Program-made: the position numbers and the translations under genes
DNA from: a bacterium
GTDB taxonomy: Bacteria; Hydrothermota; UBA3072; JAPDKE01
Reading direction: 5' to 3'
Assembly: GCA_029258725.1 (NCBI GenBank)
Contig: JAPDKE010000031.1
Span: forward strand, 1 to 64,000
DNA: 64,000 nt
The notes under the pieces: model-generated
Seen by the model: the letters and a program-made list of their open reading frames with translations, nothing else
What the model was told of the DNA's origin: nothing
The model's database searches: none
Shown: positions 9,099 through 16,234 of the stretch, in pieces
Position numbering within the stretch: position 1 is the first letter of the stretch
Layout of the letters: the number at the start of each line of letters is the position of its first letter

Positions 9099-9365
9099 AT
9101 GAAGGAAACGACCAGAATCAGGTGGACATATCCCCAAAAGGTCCAGGTACCGGAGAGATTCCGGAGGTATTTGTGGGACTATGGAGATTATGCACCGCTT
9201 GAGAGGCTTATAACAAGAGTCCTCAGGTATGGAGATTTTGAGGAAATAAGGGAAATTTATGAGAAATATCCAGAAGAAACATTCACTCTTGCCATGAGGT
9301 ATCCCGATGTAAAAAGAGGGGTTAGATTCTGGATAAGGAGATGGCATGAAAGGACAGATGGATGA
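9099..9365 (+). CDS. Small partner of a nucleotidyltransferase toxin (DUF6922-like)
   Basis: 88 residues from ATG 9099, a start decided by the promoter that ends six bases upstream; an upstream ATG at 9003 would lie before that promoter. The body (FRRYLWDYGDYAPLERLITRV, then FEEIREIYEKYPEETF) resembles small proteins encoded just before AbiEii/AbiGii-type nucleotidyltransferases, where they are thought to be antitoxin-like. It overlaps the next frame by 20 bases. The family label rests on remembered resemblance, the context supports it, and the toxin partner is truncated. Confidence 0.6.
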   Translation: MKETTRIRWTYPQKVQVPERFRRYLWDYGDYAPLERLITRVLRYGDFEEIREIYEKYPEETFTLAMRYPDVKRGVRFWIRRWHERTDG

Positions 9366-9582
9366 GTGGTGTAAAAAAATGCATGGACTTGCAGAGATGA
9401 TTCAGAGGAAGTTTTCCGGGTTTTATCTTGCGGGGGGAACCGCACTTATGCTGAAACATCGTTACAGGGTAAGTGAAGATCTGGACTTTTTCAGTACACG
9501 ATATTTTTCCCGCCGCAGGATTTCACAGAGAATGAGGAAAATGTTTTCAGTGGAGAAGGAGGAGATGGGGGAAGACAATTAA
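9346..9582 (+). pseudogene. Truncated AbiEii/AbiGii-type nucleotidyltransferase
   Basis: Only 78 residues. The N-terminal nucleotidyltransferase core is clear: FYLAGGTALMLKHRYRVSEDLDFFS carries the GGT and the acidic DLDFF motif. Family members normally run past 200 residues with further helices. Here the frame stops right where the opposite-strand membrane-protein gene ends; the two stop codons overlap at 9579-9582. That junction suggests a deletion removed the rest, so the product is probably inactive. The best start within this frame is uncertain. Confidence 0.65.
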
Positions 9583-10241
9583 TGCGATTTATGCCTCACA
9601 AGCAAAAGAAATCCCACAAGCATTCCTGCATATCCAAGGAGGAATACAGGCCAGGGGAAATTTCCGGGCATGTAAGTTAAAAATCCATCTTTCCCTTCCT
9701 GAGCAAGGATTCTTAAAGGTTCCCAGATAAAGGAAAGAAACATAATAAATGCACCGCTTACTCCCATTGCATAGGAACCGGGGGCGGGTTTTGGGTCCTT
9801 ATTTCTCAAAAGCACAAGGGATGAGAAGACTATGAACATGATGGATACCAGAACAGGTGCAAGGAATGGGGCAAACCAGGGAAGGGGGATTAAGAAGAGT
9901 ATATCCCAGTCGGTCCAGTGAACGGGCCACCCAATCATCCACCTGAGCCATATGTAGTATGTTATATCCCACACACCAAATGCGAAGAGGAAAAAGAGAA
10001 GCCTTCTCAGGAAATTGTTTCTTCTTGATGAGAGGTATGCAACAGCCCCGAGCATGACAAGTGTGGCAACTTCCCTCCCGAGTTCAATCATGTATAAATG
10101 GGGGTCAAATGAAGCAAGGGGGAAGAGGCGAGAAGGAGGATCGTAATACAGGTGGCGCAGATACGCCACCACTGCCCCTTCCATGTATCCCATTGCTATC
10201 CCGAAGAGAGTAAGCGCAACCAGACGCGACCGCGTCCTCAT
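9579..10241 (-). CDS. Polytopic membrane protein of unknown function
   Basis: 220 residues with about six membrane segments (for example 8-27, 56-70, 80-97, 118-140, 158-173, 193-213). A positively charged start (MRTRSR) precedes the first segment. No catalytic motif is recognised; the tryptophan-rich loop WLRMIGWPVHWTDWD is distinctive. The start overlaps the preceding gene's stop by 4 bases, tying it to the receiver-like protein and the sigma54-type regulator upstream. Confidence 0.6.
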   Translation of the reverse strand: MRTRSRLVALTLFGIAMGYMEGAVVAYLRHLYYDPPSRLFPLASFDPHLYMIELGREVATLVMLGAVAYLSSRRNNFLRRLLFFLFAFGVWDITYYIWLRWMIGWPVHWTDWDILFLIPLPWFAPFLAPVLVSIMFIVFSSLVLLRNKDPKPAPGSYAMGVSGAFIMFLSFIWEPLRILAQEGKDGFLTYMPGNFPWPVFLLGYAGMLVGFLLLVRHKSH

Positions 10242-10558
10242 AAGAGGAGGTTTTTCACCAGTTCTCTGAATTCCCTTTCCTTTATCGGTTTTCTCATATA
10301 CCAGGTCCCGCCCTTTTTCAAGACCTCTCCTGCAATCCCTTTCCTTTTACCTATAACCATGAGCGGGACCGCAGGACATATCTTTGCAAGTTTTTCCAGA
10401 TTATCCAGTCCCACCCGGTCAATGTCAACCACCATAAGCGTCCATTCATCGCATGCGATTTCATTGCCAATCTCGCTCTCCTCCACTACCATGCAGCCGG
10501 GCAGGCATCTTTTTATAACGTCACAGTATCCATCCACCCAAACAAGAACTCTTTTCAT
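10238..10558 (-). CDS. Degenerate receiver-like domain protein
   Basis: 106 residues with a receiver-like alternation of strands and helices. VVDIDRVG sits where a phospho-acceptor Asp is expected, and YMRKPIKEREF contains the conserved Lys-Pro of the last loop. The acidic pair normally near residues 8-10 is reduced to one Asp (VLVWVDG), so metal-dependent phosphorylation is doubtful. It may act as a phosphorylation-independent pseudo-receiver for the regulator encoded just upstream. It overlaps the downstream membrane protein gene by 4 bases. Confidence 0.55.
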   Translation of the reverse strand: MKRVLVWVDGYCDVIKRCLPGCMVVEESEIGNEIACDEWTLMVVDIDRVGLDNLEKLAKICPAVPLMVIGKRKGIAGEVLKKGGTWYMRKPIKEREFRELVKNLLL

Positions 10559-10592
10559 GGTATTATATAAAAATACAAAAATTGTGCCAGAA

Positions 10593-12056
10593 TTACCTTA
10601 TCCCGAGTTCTTTAATGAGCCTTGATAAATACGTATGCTGGATTCCAAGCAGTTTTGCTGCTTCCTTCTGGGTTTTGGTTTTTGAAAGAACCCTGAGTAT
10701 ATAGTCCCTTTTGAAATCCCTGATGGCATCCTCAAGAGGCTTTATCTTCCCTTCATCCCTGAGCTTTCGTGGTATGATAATTTCCTCTGGTTTTATAACC
10801 TCATCCTTTGCAAGAATTACCGCCCTTTCAATCACATTCCTCAATTCTCTTGCATTCCCAGGCCAGTCGTATGCAAGGAGTTTATCCTCTGCCTCTGGAG
10901 AAAGTTTGCTTACCGGTTTTTTCATCTCCCTTCCGGCTATTCCCAGGAAGTGCAGGGCAAGGGGAATTATGTCCTCTTTTCTTTCCCTCAGAGGTGGAAT
11001 GTGGATGGGAAATACATTAAGCCTGTAATAAAGGTCTTCCCTGAATTTTTCTTCCTTTACCAGGTCTTCAAGATTCCTGTTGGTTGCGCATATAAGTCTT
11101 GTGTCAACCTTTATGGTCTTTATCCCTCCCAGTCTTTCAAAGGATTTGTATTCCACAAATCTCAAAATCTTCTGCTGGAGGGCAGGGGAGAGGTCTCCCA
11201 CCTCGTCGAGCAGGAGTGAACCACCATCTGCAAGTTCAAACTTACCTTTCTTGGATTTTGTTGCACCCGTGAATGCTCCCTTTTCGTATCCAAAAAGTTC
11301 TGATTCAAGCAGGTTATCGGGAATTCCTGCACAGTTTATGGCAACAAATGGACCGTGTTTTCTCGGGCTTTTTGAGTGTATGTATCTTGCCACAACCTCC
11401 TTTCCCACCCCGCTTTCTCCGGTGATAAGAACGGTAACATCAGTTGATGCCACCTGCTCTGCAAGTTTCAGTATTTCCTCAAATTTTTTGCTTCCCCACA
11501 CCGGTCTCCACTGGATTTCTTCTATCTCCCTGAAACTCCTCCATCCCTCCTCAAGCCTTTCTTTTTCTTTCTTTTCAATTATTGCTCTGGTTGCATACAC
11601 TGAGAGTCTTTCAATGATTTCTGCATCCTTCTGTGTGTATGAACCGGTTTTCTTGTTTACGACCTCAAGAACCCCAATGGTGCGGTTGTCTATTTTTAAT
11701 GGGATTGCAAGGATTGACTGGGTTGTAAATCCTGTCTGTTTGTCTATTTCCTGATAGTACTTGCTTTTTATCTCTCCCTTATCCACAATCATCGGCTCTC
11801 CGGTCTCAACAACCTTTCCTGCAATTCCCTGTCCGTATGGAACCCTTAGAGAAAGGAGTTTTTCACTCACATCCCCTGTGGCTGCTGCAAAGTACAGTTC
11901 ATTGAATCTCTCGTCAAGAAGGAGGAGAGAGGCACCTTCAGAATCCGTAAGGGAGGTTGCGGACCTGAGAATCACATCAAAAAGACTCTCCAGGTCCACA
12001 GCAGCAATAATATCCTCAATCCACTTCAACAGAACCTCAGTGTTTTCCTTTTTCAT
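10593..12056 (-). CDS. Sigma54-dependent transcriptional activator with GAF sensor
   Basis: 487 residues. Order: GAF sensor domain (~20-165), AAA+ central domain with Walker A GESGVGKE, an intact GAFTGA loop (KGAFTGATK) for sigma54 contact and Walker B LLLDEVGDL, then a C-terminal Fis-type helix-turn-helix (TQKEAAKLLGIQHTYLSRLI). It should activate RpoN promoters in response to a small molecule; ligand unknown. The second ATG (12056) is chosen because the -10 box TATAAT overlaps the first ATG at 12065. Followed by the receiver-like and membrane protein genes. Confidence 0.88.
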   Translation of the reverse strand: MKKENTEVLLKWIEDIIAAVDLESLFDVILRSATSLTDSEGASLLLLDERFNELYFAAATGDVSEKLLSLRVPYGQGIAGKVVETGEPMIVDKGEIKSKYYQEIDKQTGFTTQSILAIPLKIDNRTIGVLEVVNKKTGSYTQKDAEIIERLSVYATRAIIEKKEKERLEEGWRSFREIEEIQWRPVWGSKKFEEILKLAEQVASTDVTVLITGESGVGKEVVARYIHSKSPRKHGPFVAINCAGIPDNLLESELFGYEKGAFTGATKSKKGKFELADGGSLLLDEVGDLSPALQQKILRFVEYKSFERLGGIKTIKVDTRLICATNRNLEDLVKEEKFREDLYYRLNVFPIHIPPLRERKEDIIPLALHFLGIAGREMKKPVSKLSPEAEDKLLAYDWPGNARELRNVIERAVILAKDEVIKPEEIIIPRKLRDEGKIKPLEDAIRDFKRDYILRVLSKTKTQKEAAKLLGIQHTYLSRLIKELGIR

Positions 12057-12063
12057 AATTCCC

Positions 12064-12091
12064 ATTATACAAATCTATAACTTTTTTTCAA
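12064..12091 (-). promoter_or_regulatory. Promoter of the GAF/sigma54 activator, near-leaderless
   Basis: On the minus strand: TTGAAA (12091-12086), 16-base spacer, TATAAT (12069-12064), seven bases, then ATG at 12056. The perfect -10 includes part of the first possible ATG, which rules that codon out as the main start if this promoter is used. Confidence 0.65.
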
Positions 12092-12166
12092 GGGGGATGT
12101 AGAAGAGGCGAAAATCGATACTTTTTGGCGGTATCTCCTGTTGAAATCTTTTGCAGGGGAACTATT

Positions 12167-12568
12167 TTACATCCGAACGTTTTCTTTTACGATTTTTTCT
12201 ATACAGAAAATGAATTTGGTTGCTTTTTCAATGTATTCTTTTACCTCATCTTTTTCAAACGACACAAAATCTTCATAATCACTTTCTCCTCTCAAAAGGA
12301 ACATCCTGTCGTAAAATTTACCCATTTCACGGGGGACTATTCCAGGTTTTACAAATTCTCGGTGAAATAATGCACGGACTCCGGAATGTTTTGATGCTAT
12401 AAGATTTTTCGTTCTTAAAAGAGAAAGTACCGCATAGAACATTGCGTAATAAATTCTGTTTACACAGGAATTATATCTTTCATTTTCAAAAAGTATTTCT
12501 GCATCTTTCAGTGTTTCACGGGCCCGGACAAGCCGATATTTTATAAGACGTACAATATCTTCCTTCAC
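12167..12568 (-). CDS. HEPN domain protein
   Basis: 133 residues with a GTG start. It has the PF05168 HEPN pattern: charged helices, then YNSCVNRIYYAMFYAVLSLL and KHSGVRALFHREFVKPG. HEPN proteins beside minimal nucleotidyltransferases are usually RNase toxins silenced by the MNT partner. I find no R-x(4-6)-H RNase motif here (the nearest is RALFH, with three residues between), so activity is doubtful. The GTG overlaps the stop of the MNT gene upstream. That partner is itself frameshifted. Confidence 0.8.
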   Translation of the reverse strand: MKEDIVRLIKYRLVRARETLKDAEILFENERYNSCVNRIYYAMFYAVLSLLRTKNLIASKHSGVRALFHREFVKPGIVPREMGKFYDRMFLLRGESDYEDFVSFEKDEVKEYIEKATKFIFCIEKIVKENVRM

Positions 12569-12860
12569 AATCTTACCCCTTCCTCTTCTATAAAATGCCT
12601 TATTTCAGAAACATTGTAGGGAAAAGAGTTCCATTCATCCCGGGTACGAATTAAGGGGCTTATAAGAATATCATGTTCAAGTTCAAACTGAAAACAGACC
12701 TCCAGAATTTCCTCTTTTTTCTCTTTTTTGTCTACGAGAATAAGAATAGGGTATCATCTCCTCTTGCCTTTGAGCCAAAGAGAATAATTTCTGTCTCAGG
12801 AACTATCTTTTTTATCTTTTCTACCAGCCTTTCCAGGATTCTTTTCTCTTTTGCTCTCAT
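12565..12860 (-). pseudogene. Frameshifted MNT-type minimal nucleotidyltransferase
   Basis: From the ATG at 12860 the frame reads MRAKEKRILERLVEKI and then EIILFGSKARGDD, the GSxxRGxx signature of MNT antitoxins, before hitting TAG. Two frames over, the rest of the domain resumes (ILILVDKKEKKEEILEV through FIEEEGVRL) and its TGA overlaps the HEPN GTG. The span is 296 bases, not a multiple of three. The expected SDxDLLV acidic motif between the parts is missing, so a small deletion appears to have removed the catalytic acids as well as the frame. Confidence 0.75.
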
Positions 12861-12866
12861 ACCTCA

Positions 12867-12894
12867 AATATATCCCCAACGGCAAAAATGTCAA
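12867..12894 (-). promoter_or_regulatory. Promoter of the MNT-HEPN pair, near-leaderless
   Basis: On the minus strand: TTGACA (12894-12889), 16-base spacer, TATATT (12872-12867), six bases, then the MNT ATG at 12860. Confidence 0.65.
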
Positions 12895-13019
12895 GGCGAG
12901 GGAATTGAAAAAGTATCTCACTGAGGGTCAATAACTTATCAAAAAATTAAATTTTTTTCTAAAGGAAATCCCGGGAAAATCAGTATATATAAATAAAAGG
13001 GTCTCACAGGGAGGTTAAA
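12895..13019. other. Intergenic region between divergent genes
   Basis: AT-rich region before the 13-19 kb operon. TATATATAAATA near 12982-12993 could contain a -10 box, but no good -35 lies at the right distance. GGGAGG just before 13020 is the ribosome site of the first gene. No other element is seen. Confidence 0.4.
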
Positions 13020-13655
13020 ATGAAAGAGAGACTCATTGAGAAAATTCTTGATGGAGGTGTAAGGCTACCCCAGGACCTGAAGGAATGTGATTTTCTTCCC
13101 CTGCTTGCAATGAGGAAGGATGAGGCAGTGGTCTTTCTCCAGACGATTTCGCAGGTGCTTTCAGGGAATTATGGGGAAGTTGAGGAAAGGGTAACTAAGG
13201 ACAGTGTGCTTAACTATAACCTCATACCTTCTTTTCTCCGGTGGCTGGAGGAAGTGGAAAGGGTGGAATGGAGGTTTTTAATGAAGTGGCATAGGGTTCC
13301 GGGAAATGGAAAGTGGAGAGGGTTACTGGAAGAATACAGGAAGGAGATAAGAAATTCTGATGAATTTCTCTTTGTTATGCTCAGGAAAAGGTGCAGGAGT
13401 GATGAGGAAAGGGCGGTTTTTATGACCTTTCTTGCAAGAAGCGTGTTCCCTCCTCTTTCTCTCTATCATCTCCTTAATCCTTTCCCCCGGATTTTTTCCT
13501 TTTATGGATTGCTCAGGTGTCTGGAGGGAGAGAAAGCGCCTCTTCTTTTCCCATCCCTCTTTTCCCTTGAAAGAAAAGGACTTTTGAGAAAAAGCAGGAT
13601 GGAGCCCATGTATTGTGTTCCTGAATGGATAAAAAGAAAAATCATGGAGGTGTAA
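13020..13655 (+). CDS. Unknown protein, winged-helix-like, first gene of the 13-19 kb operon
   Basis: 211 residues, soluble, no catalytic motif. The ribosome site GGGAGG lies 6 bases before the ATG. The second half (NSDEFLFVMLRKRCRSDEER, then VFMTFLARSVFPP) parallels the next gene's product (DEDEFLFRLIRKFRLSADEV, then AIFLASFAEFMLM). Both end with a strand pair around a Lys-Gly-Leu-Leu and YCVPEWIKRKI or YRIRYSLVEKI. That pattern recalls the winged helix found before some AAA+ ATPase domains, but I cannot assign a family. Only one base separates it from the next gene. Confidence 0.55.
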   Translation: MKERLIEKILDGGVRLPQDLKECDFLPLLAMRKDEAVVFLQTISQVLSGNYGEVEERVTKDSVLNYNLIPSFLRWLEEVERVEWRFLMKWHRVPGNGKWRGLLEEYRKEIRNSDEFLFVMLRKRCRSDEERAVFMTFLARSVFPPLSLYHLLNPFPRIFSFYGLLRCLEGEKAPLLFPSLFSLERKGLLRKSRMEPMYCVPEWIKRKIMEV

Positions 13656-13656
13656 A

Positions 13657-14124
13657 ATGAAGACTCTGGAAGTTTTTAATAAATGGATGGAGTTCATGGA
13701 AAAAAGAAAGGTAAAACCTGCGGAGGATGGTGAAATGAAAAAGTTGCTGGATGAGACAATGGAGTATATGGATGAGGATGAGTTTCTTTTCCGTCTTATA
13801 AGGAAGTTCAGGCTTTCGGCAGATGAGGTTGCGATATTCCTGGCGTCCTTTGCCGAGTTCATGCTCATGGACAGGGTGTTTATGTTCCATGTTTTGAGGA
13901 GCCTGTGGAAGGAGCCGGGGGAATACCTCAAAAGGCTCAGGTTACTTGATAAGAGGGGAAAACTTGTTGGAAAAGGATTGCTCGTCCCCGCGGAGGCAGG
14001 AACATTTCCGGGATTTTACAGGATAAGGTATTCTCTTGTTGAGAAGATTCTCGGAATAAGAACTGGAAGGAGAAGGTGGAGAAAAAAGGAAATCGTCTGG
14101 TATCCCTATCCTGATGGGAGGTAA
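13657..14124 (+). CDS. Unknown protein, paralogue of the preceding gene product
   Basis: 155 residues, soluble. It shares the DEFLF..R(K)..RxSxDE.. block and the C-terminal lysine-rich hairpin with the preceding product, so the two probably arose by duplication. It ends in a basic tail (RTGRRRWRKKEIVWYPYP) suited to nucleic-acid or membrane-surface contact. A regulatory winged-helix role is plausible. ATG follows TAA after a single base, with GGAGG upstream, so translation is coupled. Confidence 0.55.
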   Translation: MKTLEVFNKWMEFMEKRKVKPAEDGEMKKLLDETMEYMDEDEFLFRLIRKFRLSADEVAIFLASFAEFMLMDRVFMFHVLRSLWKEPGEYLKRLRLLDKRGKLVGKGLLVPAEAGTFPGFYRIRYSLVEKILGIRTGRRRWRKKEIVWYPYPDGR

Positions 14125-14169
14125 ATTTTTTATGATGATGAACGTATTAAAGATAAAAAGGAGGTTGAA

Positions 14170-14772
14170 ATGGAAGGAATAAGGGATGCCCTTGTTTTTC
14201 TTCTTTTTGCCTTTTTCTTTTTCCTTGTCATTTACATCCTTGTTGGCAAACCCATCGTTATCTGGATTTACATGATAATAGCCTGGATTTTCCTTTCGGT
14301 CTTTGTGGGAAAGGAATGGGAGTGGAAGGGGATGGAGTTTGGAACCGGATTCATGTTTTCCTTCCTCCTTTCTCCTGTTGCCGCAATGCTTTTTGGAATA
14401 TTCCATGTGCTGGAGGGAAAGGAAGTGAAGAAAAGAGAGAAAAAAGAAGAAATGGAAAAGGTTATAAAGGAAGAGAAGGAGCCGGTGGAGAAAAAGAAAG
14501 AACCCGAGAAAAAGGGATGGGAAAAGGTGCTGGAGGAATCAGGGGCGGAATACTTTGACATAGGGCTTGATAGTATGCTTGTTTTCAAGGATGAGGGAGT
14601 GAGGATTTTGAGGGACCTGGGATATTATGCAAAGGAGGCAGGGGAGCTCATAGATTCAATACCGGTGATTCTCATGGAAAATATCCCGAAGAGCGAGGTT
14701 AAAAAGATATGCAAAAAACTTGAGAAGGCATTTAAGATTGACCTCATACCGAAGAAAGGAGGGAAGAAATGA
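14170..14772 (+). CDS. Membrane protein with L7/L12 C-terminal-like domain
   Basis: 200 residues. Three hydrophobic segments (about 8-27, 32-48, 61-80) are followed by a Lys/Glu-rich linker (85-118) and a C-terminal domain. By eye, residues ~128-196 align end to end with the bL12 C-terminal domain: YFDIGL to EFDVIL, GYYAKEAGELIDSIP to GLGLKEAKDLVESAP, and SEVKKICKKLEKAFKIDL to the helix-strand end. In bL12 this domain recruits GTPase translation factors; here it would face the cytosol from a membrane anchor. Partner unknown. Overlaps the next gene by 4 bases. Confidence 0.6.
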   Translation: MEGIRDALVFLLFAFFFFLVIYILVGKPIVIWIYMIIAWIFLSVFVGKEWEWKGMEFGTGFMFSFLLSPVAAMLFGIFHVLEGKEVKKREKKEEMEKVIKEEKEPVEKKKEPEKKGWEKVLEESGAEYFDIGLDSMLVFKDEGVRILRDLGYYAKEAGELIDSIPVILMENIPKSEVKKICKKLEKAFKIDLIPKKGGKK

Positions 14773-15095
14773 AGAAACTCATCGCACTTTTTCTTCTCTT
14801 TATACTTCTCTCATGCACTTCATCCAGACCATCAGATGCACAGATAATAAGGGATGCAAGGGCTTACTTTTATGAAATATGCAGGGAGACGGGAACCCTG
14901 AACCTAACCTACAAGGGAGTTCCTCTATATCTGGCAATAGATGATATTCCCATGAAGGTTTTGAGGGTTGAAAGAGACCCCTATGAGAAGGATATGGTAA
15001 CCGCTGTTGTTGAAAATGGAGCAATTCCAGGAATTCCGATAGTTTTGATTTATCAGAAGACACCTTATGGCTGGAAATTGAAGTATGCAAGATAA
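14769..15095 (+). CDS. Small predicted lipoprotein
   Basis: 108 residues with a clear lipoprotein signal: MKKLIALFLLFILLSCTSS, lipobox LLSC. The mature part is about 90 residues of mixed strand (NLTYKGVPLYLAI, VLRVERDPYEKDMVTAVVENG, IPIVLIYQKTPYGWKLKYA) and looks like a small NTF2- or lipocalin-like fold, which is not assignable by eye. The ATG overlaps the preceding stop. Envelope role in the operon unknown. Confidence 0.6.
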   Translation: MKKLIALFLLFILLSCTSSRPSDAQIIRDARAYFYEICRETGTLNLTYKGVPLYLAIDDIPMKVLRVERDPYEKDMVTAVVENGAIPGIPIVLIYQKTPYGWKLKYAR

Positions 15096-15109
15096 ACAGG
15101 GGGGGAGGA

Positions 15110-16204
15110 ATGAAGAGAATTTTACTCCTCTTTTTTCTTTTTCTTGCCTGTGATACCCCGGAAAAACTCATGAGAAAGGCAAAAAATGCGGAACTTCAGA
15201 ATTTTTATACTGGAGCGTTGAGGTATTATGAAAAAATCCTCAGGAAGTTTCCTGATTATGAGAAAAAAGACAGTGTGTATGTGCGGATGCTGGAACTGTG
15301 CAGGGAATGGAACCTTGATTCTCTTTATGTTTCCCTTGTGAGGAGATTTGCAGAGGAAGGGAAAGACCGGGAACTTCCTGGAAAATATCTTTATGAAGGT
15401 GGCCTACTCTGTGAGGAAAAACGGATTGCGAAAAGGTTTCCCGAAAGGGCAGAGAGCCTTTACCGGTTGGTCATTGAGAAGGCACCTCAAACAGGATGGG
15501 CGGACAGTGCGAAGAGGAAAATAAAATACCTGAATGAAAAGATTTCCCTACCCTACGGGAAGGTCTATGTCTGTGAGGTATGCGGAAAAGTGTTAAGGGC
15601 AGAAAAGCATGTAAAACTTCCAAGGAAGTATCGCTATTCTTATACTTCAAAATATCCCGTGGAAAAAATAAAGAAGGGAAGATGCTACGAGCACGAGATA
15701 ATAAAGGTAAAGACGGGAAAAATATATAAATGTCCCATCACAGGAAAGATTGTAAAAAGAGATGTAAAAGTTGTGGAATGCATGAGGTGTGAAAAGGATA
15801 AATACAGGGTGGAAGTGGTCTCCGATTCCTCCTGCTGTCCTGGATATTCGTATGCAATGATAAGTCTGGGGAATACATGGGAGGAGATTTACGAGATTCT
15901 TGGAGAGCCATCAGAGAGAAATTTTATAGGGGCCGACTTCTTTTTTGTGGAATATAAAACTCTTTTCGGTGGATTTTTAATGTTGCTCTTTAAGTATTCT
16001 TACTCCGATGGAGATTACATTCTTGTAGGGGTTCAGGGGTTGAATTCGGAAAAATATCCCTATTATTTCGCCAAGATAGGTTATTTTCCTGGCGATTATT
16101 CCATGAACTGTCTCGGAATCCCCACAGGAAGACTGAAAAGAGAAAAGGGAATGTGGTATTACGAAACCTATGTAGCGGGAGAAAGAAGATGGATAAGGAT
16201 GTAA
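15110..16204 (+). CDS. Predicted lipoprotein with TPR-like and multi-cysteine domains
   Basis: 364 residues. Lipobox FLAC after a hydrophobic start (MKRILLLFFLFLACDTPEK). Residues ~20-140 look like tetratricopeptide helices (NAELQNFYTGALRYYEKILRKFPDY). Residues ~150-245 hold several Cys pairs (CEVCGK, CPITGK, CMRC, CC) typical of zinc ribbons, unusual for an exported protein. The last ~120 residues contain ISLGNTWEEIYEILGEPS, an SmpA/BamE-like 'G.t..eV...lG.P' motif shared with the last gene of the operon. GGGGGAGG precedes the ATG. Confidence 0.6.
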   Translation: MKRILLLFFLFLACDTPEKLMRKAKNAELQNFYTGALRYYEKILRKFPDYEKKDSVYVRMLELCREWNLDSLYVSLVRRFAEEGKDRELPGKYLYEGGLLCEEKRIAKRFPERAESLYRLVIEKAPQTGWADSAKRKIKYLNEKISLPYGKVYVCEVCGKVLRAEKHVKLPRKYRYSYTSKYPVEKIKKGRCYEHEIIKVKTGKIYKCPITGKIVKRDVKVVECMRCEKDKYRVEVVSDSSCCPGYSYAMISLGNTWEEIYEILGEPSERNFIGADFFFVEYKTLFGGFLMLLFKYSYSDGDYILVGVQGLNSEKYPYYFAKIGYFPGDYSMNCLGIPTGRLKREKGMWYYETYVAGERRWIRM

Positions 16205-16234
16205 GATTTTTGGGGAACTGCATCGGAGGGAGGG

